Translations under genes and position numbers: made by a program
The notes under the pieces: generated by a model
Seen by the model: only the letters and a program-made list of their open reading frames with translations
Told to the model about the DNA's origin: nothing
Database searches by the model: none
NCBI RefSeq assembly: GCF_006385575.1
Contig: NZ_CP041040.1
Span: 682,001-746,000 of the forward strand
Direction: 5' to 3'
DNA length: 64,000 bases
Source: Microbacterium foliorum
GTDB lineage: Bacteria; Actinomycetota; Actinomycetes; Actinomycetales; Microbacteriaceae
Part shown: piece after piece, positions 17,353 to 26,048 of the stretch
Layout: each line of letters starts with the position of its first letter
How positions within the stretch are numbered: position 1 is the stretch's first letter

Positions 17353-18948
17353 CTACTCCGCTGCAGGAGCCGGCGGTGCGGGCGGCGGCGGAGTGGTCGG
17401 GGTCGACTGGCGCGGCGCCGGAGCAGTGGCAGCGGCCACACCCTCGCCGATGCCACGGCCCACGGCCTGACCCTGGATGATCGACGCGAGGTCGAGGCCG
17501 GTCGCCGAGCTGACGCTGTCGAACACCGACTTCAGCGCCTTCGCGCTGTCGGCGCCGACGAGGTCCGAGGCGCCGCCGTCGCTCGAGCCGCCGATGATCG
17601 AGACGTTGCCGATCGCGGCGTAGCCCTTCGAGAACTCCGCCATGATCGACGGCAGCACATCGAGCACGCGCTGTGACAGGAACGCGTCCTGGTTCGACGC
17701 GATGGCCTTCGCCTCTGCCTCGACGGCTGCGGCTCGCGCCTCACCCTCGGCACGGATGGCGTCTGCCTCGGCGTTCGCCCGCAGGCGTCGAGCCTCGGAT
17801 TCGGCCTCGGCCTGAGCACGCAGTGCGTCGGCCTCACCGGTCGCGCGGGCGATCGCTGCTGCGGCCTCACCGGCGGCCTTGGCCTTATCGGCCTCGGCCT
17901 GCTGCTCGGCGATGCGGGTGCGGGCCTCTGCCTGCTTGACCTGCTCGATCGCGCCGGCCTCTGCGGCACGCTCACGCGTGTAGAGCTCGGCCTGGGCCCG
18001 GGTCTCGGCCTCGTATCGCTGGGCATCGGCGACGCGCTTGACATCGGCGTCGAGCTGAGCCTGGCGGTTCTCGGCCTGCTGCTGCAGAACGGCCTGCTGA
18101 GCCTGTTCACGGGCGAGGTTCTCTGCCTGCTCGGCCTCGGCACGCGCACGGCCGATGCCGGCGTTCGAGTTCGCCGTGTTCGTGTCGAGCGCGGTCTGCT
18201 CGATCAGGTTGGCTTCCTGGTTGGCGATGTTCTTCTGGTTGATCGCACGGTCGGCGTTGGTCTGCGAGATCTCGGCGGACTGACGCTTCGCCTGGATCTC
18301 GGGAGCACCGAGCGACTGGATGTAGCCGACCTTGTCGGTGATGCCCTTGATCTGGAACGAGTCGAGGATCAGGCCCTGCTCGGCGAGCTCCTGCGAGACG
18401 TCGGCGGCGATCTGGTCGGAGAACTTCTTGCGCTCGCGCATGAGCTCGACGACCGAGAGGGTCGCGACGATTCCACGCAGCGCACCTTCGAGCTGCTCGG
18501 TGGTGAACTGCTCGATCGCCTTGTCCTGCGAAGCGAAGCGCTCGGCGGCTCGACGCACGAGGATGGGGTCCGAGCCGATCTTCACGATCGCGACGCCGTC
18601 GACGTTGAGCGTGACGCTGTCGAGAGACTGCGCCTCGGCATTGAGCGAGACCTGGCGCGATCGCAGCGAGATGATCTCGTGGCGCTGCGTGATCGGGTTG
18701 ACCAGCGACTTGCCGTTCACGATGACCGTGACGGGCGACTCCGACATCTCGTCTTTGGTCGAGCCGTCTGCGCCGATGACGGCGCGCGCCACCTTCTGTT
18801 TGCGTCCCGAGATGACGAGCGCCTCATCGGCGCGCGCGACCTTGATCCAGCTGCGTGCGAACAGCAGCAGGATGAGCAGGACGACGATAGCGATGGCTAT
18901 GCCGATCCCGACGATGATGAGGATGCCGACGATTCCGGCGATCTCCAT
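17353..18948 (-). CDS. Flotillin-like SPFH-domain membrane protein
   Basis: Protein of 531 aa with an N-terminal membrane segment (IVGILIIVGIGIAIAIVVLL), an SPFH/PHB domain (about 35-200) and a long Ala/Glu-rich coiled coil (about 200-440), ending in a proline-rich tail. This is the flotillin (FloT/YuaG) layout: a scaffold of functional membrane microdomains. AGGGAGG precedes the ATG. There is no NfeD-type partner next to it, unlike many flotillin operons. The C-terminal segment VDVLPSIM-like region (RVLDVLPSIMAEFSKGYA) fits known flotillins. Confidence 0.9.
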   Translation of the reverse strand: MEIAGIVGILIIVGIGIAIAIVVLLILLLFARSWIKVARADEALVISGRKQKVARAVIGADGSTKDEMSESPVTVIVNGKSLVNPITQRHEIISLRSRQVSLNAEAQSLDSVTLNVDGVAIVKIGSDPILVRRAAERFASQDKAIEQFTTEQLEGALRGIVATLSVVELMRERKKFSDQIAADVSQELAEQGLILDSFQIKGITDKVGYIQSLGAPEIQAKRQSAEISQTNADRAINQKNIANQEANLIEQTALDTNTANSNAGIGRARAEAEQAENLAREQAQQAVLQQQAENRQAQLDADVKRVADAQRYEAETRAQAELYTRERAAEAGAIEQVKQAEARTRIAEQQAEADKAKAAGEAAAAIARATGEADALRAQAEAESEARRLRANAEADAIRAEGEARAAAVEAEAKAIASNQDAFLSQRVLDVLPSIMAEFSKGYAAIGNVSIIGGSSDGGASDLVGADSAKALKSVFDSVSSATGLDLASIIQGQAVGRGIGEGVAAATAPAPRQSTPTTPPPPAPPAPAAE

Positions 18949-19075
18949 GGATGACCTCCCTGGTTCCCCCCGAGGGGGCGGTCTCAGATGCCGGCGCGGC
19001 CGCGCGGGCGTTCACGCTCCACCCTGCCAGAGATCGGGGGATGCCGTCGAAGGAGTCGACGACTCGGGATGCGCC

Positions 19076-19214
19076 TCGGGAGGAGAAATGCTCTTCGGGA
19101 GGAGCCTCCAGCCCGAGGTCTCCTCCCGTGGGACAGATCTCCTCCCTGGGGCAGCGGTCCTCCCGTGGGGCAGATCCCCTCCCGAGGGCAGATCTCCTCC
19201 CGTGGGACAGATCT
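19076..19214. repeat. Tandem 17-20 bp repeat of SD-like words upstream of the flotillin gene
   Basis: Five adjacent copies of TCCTCCCGTGGGACAGATC (two identical, three variants) fill 19121-19213. On the minus strand, which is the coding strand for both flanking genes, each copy contains GGGAGG, a Shine-Dalgarno match. Two inverted copies (TCGGGAGGAG on plus at 19076-19085 and 19095-19104) follow in the transcript and could pair with the array. There is no gene in the 297-bp gap 18949-19245. Confidence 0.75.
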
Positions 19215-19245
19215 CCGTCGGGTCAGGACGGGGCCGGCACGCTGC

Positions 19246-19674
19246 TCAGCGGCCGCGGAGCTTCTCCGCCAGATCGCGCAGCGTCTTCAGCTCGGCGTCG
19301 TCGAGCCGCGACATCCGCTCGGCGATCGACCGGCCATGCACCGTGGCGACACTGCGAAACTCGCGGACGCCGGCATCCGTGGCCCTGATCAGCGCACCGC
19401 GCCCGTCGTCGGGGTCTGGGCACTTCGCGACGAGCCCGCGGGCGACCATACGGTCGACGAGACGAGAGACGCTCGGCTGGCTGATCAGCATGTTCGCGGT
19501 GACATCGCGCAGGCGGGCTGACATGCCGGGGGACCGGGTCACCGTGAGTAGGACGTCGTATTCGGCCTGCCCGAGTTCGGTGTGATCGAAGTCGGTGTTC
19601 ATCTCGGTGAACAGCTCGTGCTGTGCGCGGAACAGGCTCTCCCAGGCCTCGAGGGCGAGCTTGCGATCGGTCAT
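19246..19674 (-). CDS. MarR-family transcriptional regulator
   Basis: Protein of 142 aa with a MarR winged helix: AEYDVLLTVTRSPGMSARLR, the recognition region NMLISQPSVSRLVDRMVARG and the wing CPDPDDGRGALIRATDAG. The ATG at 19674 begins MTDRKLALEAWE; upstream in-frame codons run through a strong hairpin and look non-coding. No adjacent efflux or catabolic target is obvious. The long structured leader suggests control after transcription starts. Confidence 0.9.
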   Translation of the reverse strand: MTDRKLALEAWESLFRAQHELFTEMNTDFDHTELGQAEYDVLLTVTRSPGMSARLRDVTANMLISQPSVSRLVDRMVARGLVAKCPDPDDGRGALIRATDAGVREFRSVATVHGRSIAERMSRLDDAELKTLRDLAEKLRGR

Positions 19675-19699
19675 GGAGAACAGCGTACTGGCAACAGTA

Positions 19700-19733
19700 A
19701 AGGGCCGGTCGGAGAGGCTCCCGACCGGCCCTT
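19700..19733 (-). terminator. Hairpin in the marR leader (candidate attenuator)
   Basis: A perfect 13-bp stem (19700-19712 with 19721-19733, loop 8 nt) followed on the marR strand by TTTACTG lies only 26 nt before the marR start codon. It could end the DUF1349 transcript or act as an attenuator inside the marR leader. Confidence 0.6.
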
Positions 19734-19760
19734 GTCCCTTGCACCAAGAGTGTCCTGCAA

Positions 19761-19793
19761 TCACATGCGGTGTATGCCACAGCAAACATTCAC
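19761..19793 (-). CDS. Possible 10-codon leader peptide upstream of marR
   Basis: GTG at 19793 opens a 10-residue frame, VNVCCGIHRM, ending at 19761. It starts about 9 nt after the -10 of the predicted marR promoter and ends 27 nt before the leader hairpin. Two adjacent cysteine codons stand out. It is too short to be convincing by itself; position relative to promoter and hairpin is the main argument. Confidence 0.25.
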   Translation of the reverse strand: MNVCCGIHRM

Positions 19794-19802
19794 CGTGCGA
19801 TC

Positions 19803-19831
19803 ACTCTATAACGGCGAGATAACGAATGCAA
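19803..19831 (-). promoter_or_regulatory. Predicted marR promoter
   Basis: On the minus strand TTGCAT (19831-19826) and TAGAGT (19808-19803) are separated by exactly 17 bp in a locally AT-richer stretch. Transcription from here would give a leader of roughly 120 nt before marR. Confidence 0.5.
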
Positions 19832-19923
19832 CGGTTTGGTCACGGAATCTTCGGTGCTTGTGAGGATGCGATCGGCCTCGACGCCGGGGCGGAAGTGATG
19901 AGGGTGCCTTGTCGGATGACGCG

Positions 19924-20544
19924 TCAGGAACCGTCGCGAAGATCGCCGAGCGTCGCCGCCGTGTATGTGACGGCATCGAAGCGCACGTCGCAGCCGTTTC
20001 CCATGGGGCTCTGGGCTTCGAGCCCGACAGTGACCTGCTGTTCTTCGGCCCCCAGTGCGAACCCTCGAACGAAGTCCCATCGCGTGCCGTCGACCGATGC
20101 GTGGAAGGCGTAGACCGTTCCGATGCGTGCGATGCGCAGCCAGACCTCGTCGCCCTCGACGAGGAACGCGTTCGCGTCGTCCGAGACTCCGCGGGTGACG
20201 ACCGACACGACCATGGGCTTTCGATCGGGGGAGAACTCGAAGCAGAGCTTGGCCCACAGCGTTTCGTCGGCCCAGACGATCAGCACGCCGGCATCGAACG
20301 TGTCGGTGAAGTCGACGTGAACTCGAGCGGTCAGAGTGAAGTCGCCCTCAGCGGGACGACCGGTCAACGAGACCGCGTTCAGCTGACTCTCCGCAGCCAC
20401 GCTGCCGCTCCCGCTCGGGTCGACGAAGAAGTCGCTGTGCGGCTTGGCCGTCACCAGGACGCTGTCTGCCTCTACTCGCCACGGCCAGTCCTCGGAGGGG
20501 TGCAGCGGGAAGGGGACGCCAGGGAGATCGACTCGAGTGTTCAT
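19924..20544 (-). CDS. DUF1349 domain-containing protein
   Basis: Protein of 206 aa with the beta-sandwich layout of DUF1349 (concanavalin-like fold): DFFVDPSG, FTLTARVHVDF, DAGVLIVWADETLWAKLCFE, then GVSDDANAF and W/F-rich strands, ending MGNGCDVRFDAV. Such proteins are often linked to carbohydrate binding, but no substrate is shown here. No signal peptide, so it is cytoplasmic. CACAAT lies 6 nt before the ATG at 20544, suggesting a leaderless start. Confidence 0.85.
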   Translation of the reverse strand: MNTRVDLPGVPFPLHPSEDWPWRVEADSVLVTAKPHSDFFVDPSGSGSVAAESQLNAVSLTGRPAEGDFTLTARVHVDFTDTFDAGVLIVWADETLWAKLCFEFSPDRKPMVVSVVTRGVSDDANAFLVEGDEVWLRIARIGTVYAFHASVDGTRWDFVRGFALGAEEQQVTVGLEAQSPMGNGCDVRFDAVTYTAATLGDLRDGS

Positions 20545-20704
20545 CACACCATTGTGGCCAATCGAGATGCCTCGCAGATGAGAGACGGTCGACGCCGTCG
20601 GGTGGTGGCCAGCCCGGCTGAACGATCAGGACTGTCCTTTCGGACAGGGCGATCCCGTGCGCCGGGCGGGGGTGCTCGAGAGCCGTGCTGGCGAGGCTGG
20701 AGAC

Positions 20705-21436
20705 ATGAACATCTCCACATCTCCGCCGCTCCAGGCGCGCGGACTGCACAAGTCCTTCCATGGACGCGCTCGCGTCGACGGAGTCGGTTTCACCATCGAG
20801 TCAGGGAGGGTGGTCGGGCTGCTCGGGCCCAACGGCGCCGGCAAGACGACCACGATCCGGCTGCTGCTCGGACTCATCGCGGCGGACCAGGGCGAGGCCC
20901 TGGTCTTCGGCCGCCGTTACCGCGACCTCGAGCGGCCGGCGACGATGGTCGGCGCTGTGCTCGACGCCGGTGGCCTGCACCCCGCTCGCACCGGACGTGA
21001 GCACCTGCGCATCGCCGCGGCCCGCGCCGACGTCGCGATCGAGCGCGTCGATGTGGTCCTCGCCGAGGTGGGCATGACCTCCGACGCCGACCGCCGGTCC
21101 GGTGGCTATTCGCTCGGCATGAAGCAGCGCATCGCGATCGCCGCAGCTCTCCTCGGAGAGCCGAAGCTGCTCGTCCTCGACGAGCCGTCGAACGGCCTCG
21201 ATCCGGCAGGCATGCGCTGGCTGCGTGATCGCCTACGTGCGTTCGCGGATGCTGGCGGTACGGTGCTGCTCTCTTCGCATCTGCTCTCCGACGTGCAGGA
21301 CATCGCCGACGACATCGTCGTGATCGCCGATGGACGGGTCGTCGCAGACGTGACGCTGGCGGATGCCGTCGCCACGGCGAGCGGAGATCTCGAGGGCTAC
21401 TACCTCCAGGTCACCGGAATTGCGGGGGTGCGCTGA
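20705..21436 (+). CDS. ABC transporter ATP-binding protein
   Basis: Protein of 243 aa with Walker A GPNGAGKTTT, the signature region YSLGMKQRIAIAAALLG, Walker B LLVLDEPSNGLDPAG and the switch histidine in LLSSHLLSDV. The truncated signature (SLGMKQR) and short length are typical of BcrA/NodI-type exporters. It overlaps the permease gene by one base (TGATG), then come a serine hydrolase and a two-component pair. This order suggests a stress- or antibiotic-responsive exporter (inference). Confidence 0.92.
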   Translation: MNISTSPPLQARGLHKSFHGRARVDGVGFTIESGRVVGLLGPNGAGKTTTIRLLLGLIAADQGEALVFGRRYRDLERPATMVGAVLDAGGLHPARTGREHLRIAAARADVAIERVDVVLAEVGMTSDADRRSGGYSLGMKQRIAIAAALLGEPKLLVLDEPSNGLDPAGMRWLRDRLRAFADAGGTVLLSSHLLSDVQDIADDIVVIADGRVVADVTLADAVATASGDLEGYYLQVTGIAGVR

Positions 21437-22260
21437 TGTTCCGCGCAGAACTCCTCGGACTGACCACCACCACGGCGACGAAGGTCAGCGCGCTCGTCGC
21501 CATCGTCGGGCTCATCCTGACGCAGTTGATGTTCGTGACCGTGCTCCCCGCGCTCGCTCGCGGCGACATCGGTCCCGGCGCAGCGGCGCTCGGTGCCGAC
21601 CTCCCCGTGCTCGACCTGACATCGGCGACGGCGCAGCTCGACGCGATCAACCCGCTCGGCGCGTCGATGGGAGGCGGATCGATCGGCATCGCGCTCCTCG
21701 CCGTCGTGCTGCTCGGCACCCTCGCCGGCACCAGTGACGACCGGTACGGCGGCATGGTCGGAGCAGCCCTCGCGTCGCCGCGACGCGGTCGCATCGTCGC
21801 AGGCAAGGCCACGGCCGTCACGGTCGTCGGTGTCGTCATCGGCGCCGTCATGGCGGTCGTCAGTCTCATCGCCCTGCTCATCGCGCTCGCGATGACAGGA
21901 ACGCCCTTCATCGTCGGCGCCGGGGACGTCGCCGCCACCCTCGGACGGGGTGTCGTCGCGGTCGCGGGCCTCGCCCTGATCGGCCTCGCGGTCGGCATCC
22001 TGGTGCGGACGCAACTCGCCGGCATCCTCACCATGCTCGCGGTGCTCTTCGCCGAGCCCCTCCTCACCGCCATGACCTCGCTGATCGGCGGCGGCTCCGC
22101 GCCGGTCTGGACGCAGTTCCTCCCCGTCGCGCTCGCGCAGAACGTCATCCACGGCGGTTCGGCCGACGTTCACGTCGGAGTGGCGCTGGCGGCCCTCGCC
22201 GCACTCACTGCGGCGGCGCTCGCCGCGGCATCCGTCGCTCTCTCCCGGCGCGACCTCTGA
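21436..22260 (+). CDS. ABC transporter permease
   Basis: Protein of 274 aa with six predicted membrane segments, for example VSALVAIVGLILTQLMFVTV, IGIALLAVVLLGTLAG, VVGVVIGAVMAVVSLIALLI and a C-terminal ALAALAALTAAALAAASVAL. It matches ABC-2-type exporter permeases paired with BcrA-like ATPases. Its start is coupled to the ATPase gene and its stop touches the next frame. Confidence 0.85.
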   Translation: MFRAELLGLTTTTATKVSALVAIVGLILTQLMFVTVLPALARGDIGPGAAALGADLPVLDLTSATAQLDAINPLGASMGGGSIGIALLAVVLLGTLAGTSDDRYGGMVGAALASPRRGRIVAGKATAVTVVGVVIGAVMAVVSLIALLIALAMTGTPFIVGAGDVAATLGRGVVAVAGLALIGLAVGILVRTQLAGILTMLAVLFAEPLLTAMTSLIGGGSAPVWTQFLPVALAQNVIHGGSADVHVGVALAALAALTAAALAAASVALSRRDL

Positions 22261-22292
22261 TGCCCGACCCATCCGACAGCAAAGGAAACACC

Positions 22293-23519
22293 ATGAACGG
22301 CAGCCCTACACCCCAGAACCAGCCCGCCCCCAGACGCAGGATGCGGACGGTGATCGCGATCGCGGCCGCCGCCCTGCTCGTTGCGGGAGCGATCACGGCC
22401 GGCGCGCTCTTCCGGGCATCCGATCGACCGGCATCGTCCGCGGATGCTGCGACGACCGGCGATCTCGAGACGAGATTGCAGTCTCTCGTCGATGCCGGCT
22501 ACCCGGCGGCACTCGCGTCGGTGACCTCGCCGGACGGCGAGGTGGAGAACGCCGTCGCCGGCGAGGGCGACATCGAGACCGGCCAGGCGCCTCCGCTCGA
22601 CGCAGAGGTGCGGATCGCCAGCAACACCAAGATGTTCGTCGCGACGATCGTGCTGCAGCTGGTCGATGAGGGTCTTGTCGACCTGGACGCCCCGATCGAC
22701 ACGTATCTTCCCGGGCTGATCAGGGGAGCGGGGATCGACGGCGCCGGCATCACCGTGCTCCAGCTGCTGCAGCAGACGACCGGTCTGCCGGAGTACGCCG
22801 ACCAGATCGCGGCCGATGCCTTCGGCGCGCAGAAGAGGTACATCTCTCCGCGGGACATGCTCGACATCGCCCTCAGTCGTCCTGCGAGCTTCGCGCCGGG
22901 GGAGAAGTGGGAGTACAGCAACACGAACTACCTGGTGCTCGGGCTGCTGATCGAGGCGGTCACCGACCGTGCGATCGCACAGCAGATCGAAGAGCGCATC
23001 GTGACACCGCTGGCACTCGAGCACACGTACTTCCCCGCTCCGGGTGAGCTCCCGCTCCGCGGCGAGCACCCCACCGGCTACCATGCCGACGTTCCGGGAG
23101 AGCTGCGTGATATCTCCACCATGGACACCTCATTTGCCTGGTCGGCCGGCGCCATGGTGTCCACCCCGGCAGAGCTCAACACCTTCATGCGCGCGCTGCT
23201 GAACGGGGAGCTGCTGAGCGGTGCGGCGCTCGAGACGATGAAAACCTCTGTGCCGGCAGGCGATGAGCTCTGGCCGGAGGCCGAGTACGGACTCGGTCTG
23301 CAGCGGTACCCCCTCAGCTGCGGAGGATTCGCCTGGGGACACGGCGGTGACATCCCCGGCACCCAGACGCGCAATGCCGTCGCGCCGGACGGCACTGCCG
23401 CCACGATCGCGGTGACCGCGCTGCCCTGGGCAGTGGTCTCCCCGGACGACGAGGAGGTGCTGCTCGAGCAGTACCGGATCGTCGTCGAAGCACTCGACGA
23501 GACGCTGTGCGATCGGTGA
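22293..23519 (+). CDS. Serine hydrolase, class C beta-lactamase / D-Ala-D-Ala carboxypeptidase-like
   Basis: Protein of 408 aa with an N-terminal membrane anchor or signal (TVIAIAAAALLVAGAITAGA) and a penicillin-binding-like serine hydrolase domain outside the membrane. Catalytic motifs are SNTK (S110/K113), YSN (208-210) and HGG (350-352). The ATG at 22293 is chosen over the one at 22260 because AAAGGAA lies at proper distance. The family includes D-aminopeptidases, esterases and R61-type carboxypeptidases; wall-related action fits the neighbouring exporter and kinase. Confidence 0.87.
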   Translation: MNGSPTPQNQPAPRRRMRTVIAIAAAALLVAGAITAGALFRASDRPASSADAATTGDLETRLQSLVDAGYPAALASVTSPDGEVENAVAGEGDIETGQAPPLDAEVRIASNTKMFVATIVLQLVDEGLVDLDAPIDTYLPGLIRGAGIDGAGITVLQLLQQTTGLPEYADQIAADAFGAQKRYISPRDMLDIALSRPASFAPGEKWEYSNTNYLVLGLLIEAVTDRAIAQQIEERIVTPLALEHTYFPAPGELPLRGEHPTGYHADVPGELRDISTMDTSFAWSAGAMVSTPAELNTFMRALLNGELLSGAALETMKTSVPAGDELWPEAEYGLGLQRYPLSCGGFAWGHGGDIPGTQTRNAVAPDGTAATIAVTALPWAVVSPDDEEVLLEQYRIVVEALDETLCDR

Positions 23520-23587
23520 TCACACCTCGGTCCACTCCGGGTCCTGCCCCCAGACGGGGGCGGGGCGCGGCGTGGTTGACTGAGTCC

Positions 23588-24820
23588 ATGACCCCTGCGG
23601 AGCCGCCCTCCCGCGCCGAACGCGTGCGCCGCGCGATTCCGCCGGCGCTCGTGCTCGCTGCGGCGATCGGCTATCTCGGCGCCGACCTGTGGATCGACGA
23701 GCTCCCCGCGACAGTGCCGGGCGATGTGTCGCCGTTGGTGCACGCCGCTCTGGTCGCCCTGCAGGCCGTCCTTCTCGTGTTCCGCCGGCGCGCACCCATC
23801 ATCGTCTTCGCCGGAGCCGTGCTGCTCGACGCCGTGATCCTGGCGACCTCGGCGGGGGAGCTGGGGGTCGGCTCGCTGGGCGTGATCCTCGCCGCCTATG
23901 CGATGGCCCGGCGCAGCCCGCGCAACCCGGCGCTGACGGCGCTCGCCCTCGGCGCGCTCGTGACCACCGGAGTCGGTGCGAGTGCGCTGCTCTTGGGGTC
24001 ACGCGAATCGGCGCTCGTCCTGATCCTCACCGTGATCGCCCGCGTGGTCCTGCAGTACGCGGCTCCCGCCGCCGTCGCCGAGTATGTCCGCGGTCGCGAG
24101 CGTCTCGCGGATGCACTGCAGGAGCAGGCGCGGATGGCCGAGCACGAGCGGCGCGAGCGCGCCGAGCGCGAGGTGCGTGCCGAGCGCGAGGCCCTCGCCC
24201 GGGAACTGCACGACATCGCCGGACACCACCTCTCGGGGATCGTCGTGAGCGCCCAGGCCGCCACCGCTCTCACCCGCAGTGATCTCGACCGGGCGCGGGA
24301 GATGATGCAGACGGTGCAGGACGATGCCCGCATCGCGCTCGCCGACCTCCGACGGACGGTCGGGCTCCTGCGCAGCGACGACGACACGCCTTCCGGTGCT
24401 CCGAGCCCCGTGCCGACCATCGCCGGCATCGGAGCGCTCGTGGACGCCGCGCGGGAACGGGGTCAACGCGTCGCTCTCACCACTGCCGGGGATGCTCGTC
24501 CGGTGGGTGCGCTCGCCGAGACCACCGCGTACCGGATGGTGCAGGAATCGCTCGCGAACGCCGCGAGACACGCGCCCGGAGCGGCGTGCGCCGTCACCGT
24601 ACGGTTCGGAGCGGATGCCGTGCAGATCACGGTCGCCAACGAGCCGTCCGCCGAAGGCCGAACACGCGAGACGACGGAGAGGTCGGGCGTCGGCTACGGG
24701 CTCTCCGGCATGGCGGAGCGGGCCGAACTCATCGGGGCGCACCTGTCGGCCGGGCCCGACGACGGCGGCGGATGGACGAATCGCCTGGACATCCCCTTCG
24801 ACGGACGGAGCGCCCCATGA
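23588..24820 (+). CDS. Sensor histidine kinase (DesK/NarL type)
   Basis: Protein of 410 aa with about five N-terminal membrane segments, a HisKA_3 dimerisation domain with the phosphoacceptor in RELHDIAGHHLSGIVVSAQA, and a C-terminal HATPase domain (ESLANAARHAPG; GVGYGLSGMAERAELIG). The sensor part has almost no external loop, so it probably senses within the membrane or through the neighbouring ABC permease. It overlaps the response-regulator start by 4 nt. Confidence 0.92.
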   Translation: MTPAEPPSRAERVRRAIPPALVLAAAIGYLGADLWIDELPATVPGDVSPLVHAALVALQAVLLVFRRRAPIIVFAGAVLLDAVILATSAGELGVGSLGVILAAYAMARRSPRNPALTALALGALVTTGVGASALLLGSRESALVLILTVIARVVLQYAAPAAVAEYVRGRERLADALQEQARMAEHERRERAEREVRAEREALARELHDIAGHHLSGIVVSAQAATALTRSDLDRAREMMQTVQDDARIALADLRRTVGLLRSDDDTPSGAPSPVPTIAGIGALVDAARERGQRVALTTAGDARPVGALAETTAYRMVQESLANAARHAPGAACAVTVRFGADAVQITVANEPSAEGRTRETTERSGVGYGLSGMAERAELIGAHLSAGPDDGGGWTNRLDIPFDGRSAP

Positions 24821-25476
24821 TCCGTGTCCTCATCGCCGACGACCAGGCCGTCGTGCGCGCAGGCCTCGCCGTCATCCTCGGAGCCGAGGCCGACATCGAG
24901 GTGATCGGCGAAGCGGTCGACGGCGCCGACGCCGTGCGTCTCGCCCGCAGCCTCCGCCCCGACGTCGTCTGCATGGACATCCGGATGCCGGGATCAGACG
25001 GCATCGCGGCCACCCGCGAGATCGTCGGAGACGCCGCCCTGGCGACCGACGTGCTCATTCTCACCACCTTCGATGTGGACGCCGACGTCTTCGCCGCTCT
25101 CGAGGCCGGTGCCGCCGGGTTCCTCCTCAAGGGCGCCGACGAGCACACACTGCTCGGCGCGGTCCGCTCGGTGGCCGCCGGCGACGGAACCCTCGACCAG
25201 CGGCTGACTCGTCGCATCCTGCACGAGTTCGGCGAACGCCGTCGAGCGAGCACCGCGCAGATGCCGGCCGAGGGGCCTCCGCTGACCGAGAGGGAACTGG
25301 ACGTGCTCCGGCTCCTCGCCGAGGGGCTGTCGAATGCCGAGATCGCCGACCGCCTCTTCGTCGAGCTGACGACCGTCAAGTACCACCTCGCCGGCATCCT
25401 CCAGAAGACCGGAGCCCGCGACCGCCTGCAGGCCGTGCTCTGGGGAATCAGGGCCGGGATCGTCGAAGCCGGGTGA
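24817..25476 (+). CDS. NarL/LuxR-type response regulator
   Basis: Protein of 219 aa: receiver domain (IRVLIADDQAVVRAGLAVIL; phosphoacceptor Asp in PDVVCMDIRMPGSDG; conserved Lys in FLLKGADE) and a LuxR helix-turn-helix (LTERELDVLRLLAEGLSNAE). Partner of the kinase at 23588 (ATGA overlap). The likely target is its own five-gene cluster with the ABC exporter (inference). Confidence 0.93.
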   Translation: MIRVLIADDQAVVRAGLAVILGAEADIEVIGEAVDGADAVRLARSLRPDVVCMDIRMPGSDGIAATREIVGDAALATDVLILTTFDVDADVFAALEAGAAGFLLKGADEHTLLGAVRSVAAGDGTLDQRLTRRILHEFGERRRASTAQMPAEGPPLTERELDVLRLLAEGLSNAEIADRLFVELTTVKYHLAGILQKTGARDRLQAVLWGIRAGIVEAG

Positions 25477-25515
25477 CAGCGGTCGCGCAGTCGAGAGCCA
25501 CACGGGGCTCGACGT

Positions 25516-25956
25516 CTATCCGTTCTGATTCGCGTCCCGCGACGTGGGCTCGATGAGCCGGAACAGCCCGGTCATGTCGCCGGAGCTGAAATCGCGAGAG
25601 GCGTAGAGGCCGGCGCCCTCGGCGGTCGAGAACAGTCCGACGAAGGCCGTTGCGGGGGCGACCTCAGCGATTCGCTCGGCGAGTCGGTCCAGCATGCGCG
25701 CCCCCAGGCCGGTTCCCTGGAAGGCCGGGATGACAGCGAGATCCTGCACGTAGAAGTACTTCACGCCGTCTCCGACGACGCGCCCCATGCCCACGGGCTC
25801 GTCGCCGGCATACGCGACCACGCCGAAGGTGGAGCCGGCCAGCGAATCCGCGATCGTCGCCCAGTCGAAGGCGTCGTGCCAGCCCACCGACTCAGCAATC
25901 GATCGATGCTCTGCCGCAGTGGCCACGCGGTCGAGGATTGTTGTCGCGTCGGTCAT
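25516..25956 (-). CDS. GNAT family N-acetyltransferase
   Basis: Single-domain GNAT of 146 aa. The acetyl-CoA loop is in VIPAFQGTGLGARMLDRL and the family's VGMGRVVGDG and YVQDLAVIP strands are clear. The start at 25956 follows AACGGAACGAG. The order of motifs (YASRDF near the C-terminus) resembles small-molecule acetyltransferases of the YpeA/RimI group, but the substrate is unknown. Convergent with the response regulator. Confidence 0.85.
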   Translation of the reverse strand: MTDATTILDRVATAAEHRSIAESVGWHDAFDWATIADSLAGSTFGVVAYAGDEPVGMGRVVGDGVKYFYVQDLAVIPAFQGTGLGARMLDRLAERIAEVAPATAFVGLFSTAEGAGLYASRDFSSGDMTGLFRLIEPTSRDANQNG

Positions 25957-26048
25957 CTCGTTCCGTTCGTGTGTCTGGGGTGTAGCGATGTCGACACCCG
26001 GATCGCCGTGATCGAGCGCTGCCGAGCAGTCTGCCACGGTCAGCGCGG

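Noticed and set aside
19121..19213. CRISPR array
   Set aside because: Repeat units are directly adjacent without unique spacers and there are no cas genes.
19675..19785. 37-residue N-terminal extension of MarR
   Set aside because: The added part would be encoded by the perfect hairpin and does not resemble MarR N-termini.
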